Assembly (NCBI GenBank): GCA_964640655.1
Contig: CAZXFT010000005.1
Location: forward strand, 62,001-126,000
Length of the DNA stretch: 64,000 nucleotides
Reading direction: 5' to 3'
From: BJGO01 sp964640655
Lineage (GTDB): Bacteria; Bacteroidota; Bacteroidia; Chitinophagales; UBA10324
Part shown: piece by piece, positions 63,312 to 64,000 of the stretch
How the letters are laid out: each line of letters starts with the position of its first letter
Position numbering within the stretch: the stretch's first letter is position 1
Translations under genes and position numbers: made by a program
Notes under the pieces: generated by a model
Told to the model about the DNA's origin: nothing
The model's input: only the letters and a program-made list of their open reading frames with translations
Database searches by the model: none

Positions 63312-64000
63312 ATGATGCTTAAAAGAGTAACCCTTGCCTTGATTGTGGTATTAATTATTGATGCGTGTTCTCGTGTTCCGGTAACAGGTAGAAAACAACT
63401 CAATATGCTTCCTGAGTCGGAGTTAACTTCTATGTCGCTAACAAGCTACAGGCAATTCTTGCAGAAAAATCAGGTAATCAGTGGCACAACAGAGGCTCAG
63501 ATGGTTAGTGATGTAGGGTTAAAAATAGCGACAGCATCACAGCGATATTTAAAATCACACAATCAATCTAAGCGAGTGCACGGTTACAAATGGGAGTTTA
63601 ATCTGGTGCAATCGAAAGACATTAATGCATGGTGTATGCCCGGAGGAAAAGTAGTAGTGTATTCCGGCATTTTGCCTGTTACAAAATCTGAAACCGGACT
63701 TGCAGTGGTGATGAGCCACGAAATAGCTCACGCCATAGCACGACACGGTAACGAGCGTATGAGTCAGGGATTATTGGCTGAAGCCGGCGGCATTGGGTTA
63801 AGTTTATACCTGCAACAAAAACCATCGCAAGCTAATGCCTTATTTGAACAAGCCTATGGAGTTGGTGTAGCTCTGGGTGCTATTCTTCCATTTAGCAGAA
63901 TGCACGAATCAGAAGCAGATAAAATGGGGCTGGTTTTTATGGCTATGGCTGGATTCAATCCTAACGAAGCTGTCGAGTTTTGGCAGCGTATGAAAAACGC
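63312..64000 (+). CDS. M48-family metallopeptidase lipoprotein (partial, right edge)
   Basis: 229 codons are visible, open at the window end. MMLKRVTLALIVVLIIDAC gives a signal with a lipobox-like Cys19. Then SRVPVTGRKQLNML, a typical opening of Bacteroidota and proteobacterial M48 (Oma1/LoiP-like) lipoproteins, WCMPGGKVVVYSGIL and the zinc motif His136-Glu137-x2-His140 in MSHEIAHAIARHG, then HESEADKMGL with the third ligand Glu. Probably a periplasmic quality-control protease. ATG at 63312 or 63315. Confidence 0.9.
   Translation, partial: MMLKRVTLALIVVLIIDACSRVPVTGRKQLNMLPESELTSMSLTSYRQFLQKNQVISGTTEAQMVSDVGLKIATASQRYLKSHNQSKRVHGYKWEFNLVQSKDINAWCMPGGKVVVYSGILPVTKSETGLAVVMSHEIAHAIARHGNERMSQGLLAEAGGIGLSLYLQQKPSQANALFEQAYGVGVALGAILPFSRMHESEADKMGLVFMAMAGFNPNEAVEFWQRMKN

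Noticed and set aside
1..64000. Mobile elements, phage genes, tRNAs or CRISPR arrays
   Set aside because: No transposase, integrase, terminal inverted repeats, cloverleaf pattern or direct-repeat array was seen on either strand; gaps are short.

Overview
The window comes from a Bacteroidota chromosome that is moderately AT-rich. Five secreted proteins end in type IX secretion (T9SS) sorting domains, and there is a PorP/SprF-type T9SS protein. The -7 promoter element TAnnTTTG recurs close to start codons, recognisable Shine-Dalgarno sites are rare, and TTG/GTG starts are common. Order or family cannot be fixed from the sequence alone. The window is densely coding: no gene-free stretch exceeds about 235 bp (the longest are 15743-15973 and 20518-20722). 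I see no tRNA, rRNA, CRISPR array, insertion sequence, phage or integrative element.

Layout. 1-2.7 kb: two divergent outer-membrane-type proteins (one cut by the window edge), then glutamine-dependent NAD synthetase directly behind an intrinsic terminator. 2.7-6.7 kb: two large T9SS cargo proteins, one with a CotH-type kinase domain. 6.8-10.8 kb: a minus-strand housekeeping run transcribed glyS, lipoprotein, gmk, apaG, metF. 10.8-15 kb: a penicillin-acylase-family hydrolase and a secreted T9SS protein. 15-20.5 kb (minus): a PolB-like 3'-5' exonuclease, a very large fused B12 acyl-CoA mutase (IcmF) and a lytic transglycosylase. 20.7-25.8 kb: an orphan N-terminal transketolase half overlapping a secreted vWFA protein, then a six-repeat T9SS surface protein. 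25.9-29.6 kb: a tightly overlapped run of sodium/solute symporter, M23 peptidase and Bcp peroxiredoxin. 29.6-32.9 kb: amidohydrolase, rlmN and porP/sprF. 33-36.5 kb (minus): a compact four-gene run of 3-hydroxyacyl-CoA-dehydrogenase-like protein, polysaccharide deacetylase, FemAB/GNAT-like protein and upp. 36.6-40.3 kb: ridA, an MFS transporter, rnhB, a half-length asparaginase and a second lytic transglycosylase. 40.3-44.2 kb: DUF2480 protein, a PpiD/SurA-like foldase, a TlpA-like thioredoxin and a small membrane protein. 44.2-51.8 kb: class III aminotransferase, an Asp-box lipoprotein, a polytopic membrane protein, a PagL-like lipid A deacylase, a secreted protein, a DUF6427 membrane protein and purQ. 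51.9-56.5 kb: DsbD-like reductase, dipeptidyl-peptidase III and a small lipoprotein. 56.6-60.6 kb: sucA-sucB. 60.8-64 kb: rpsT, a GSCFA protein, a T9SS alpha/beta hydrolase and an M48 lipoprotein peptidase cut by the right edge.

Functionally this is mostly core chromosome: TCA cycle (SucAB), branched acyl-CoA handling (IcmF), NAD, GMP, purine, uracil and C1 metabolism, and ribosome modification. Much of the rest concerns the cell envelope: T9SS cargo, peptidoglycan enzymes (two transglycosylases, M23), periplasmic folding and redox (PpiD, DsbD, TlpA) and lipid A modification. I found no clearly new multi-gene system. The best leads are the 3HCDH-like/deacetylase/FemAB-like/upp run, the orphan transketolase half coupled to a vWFA protein, the secreted CotH-type kinase, the stand-alone asparaginase N-domain, the His-rich membrane protein at 46.3-47.4 kb and the terminator abutting nadE. 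Convergent gene pairs repeatedly share their stop-codon regions and lack terminators.
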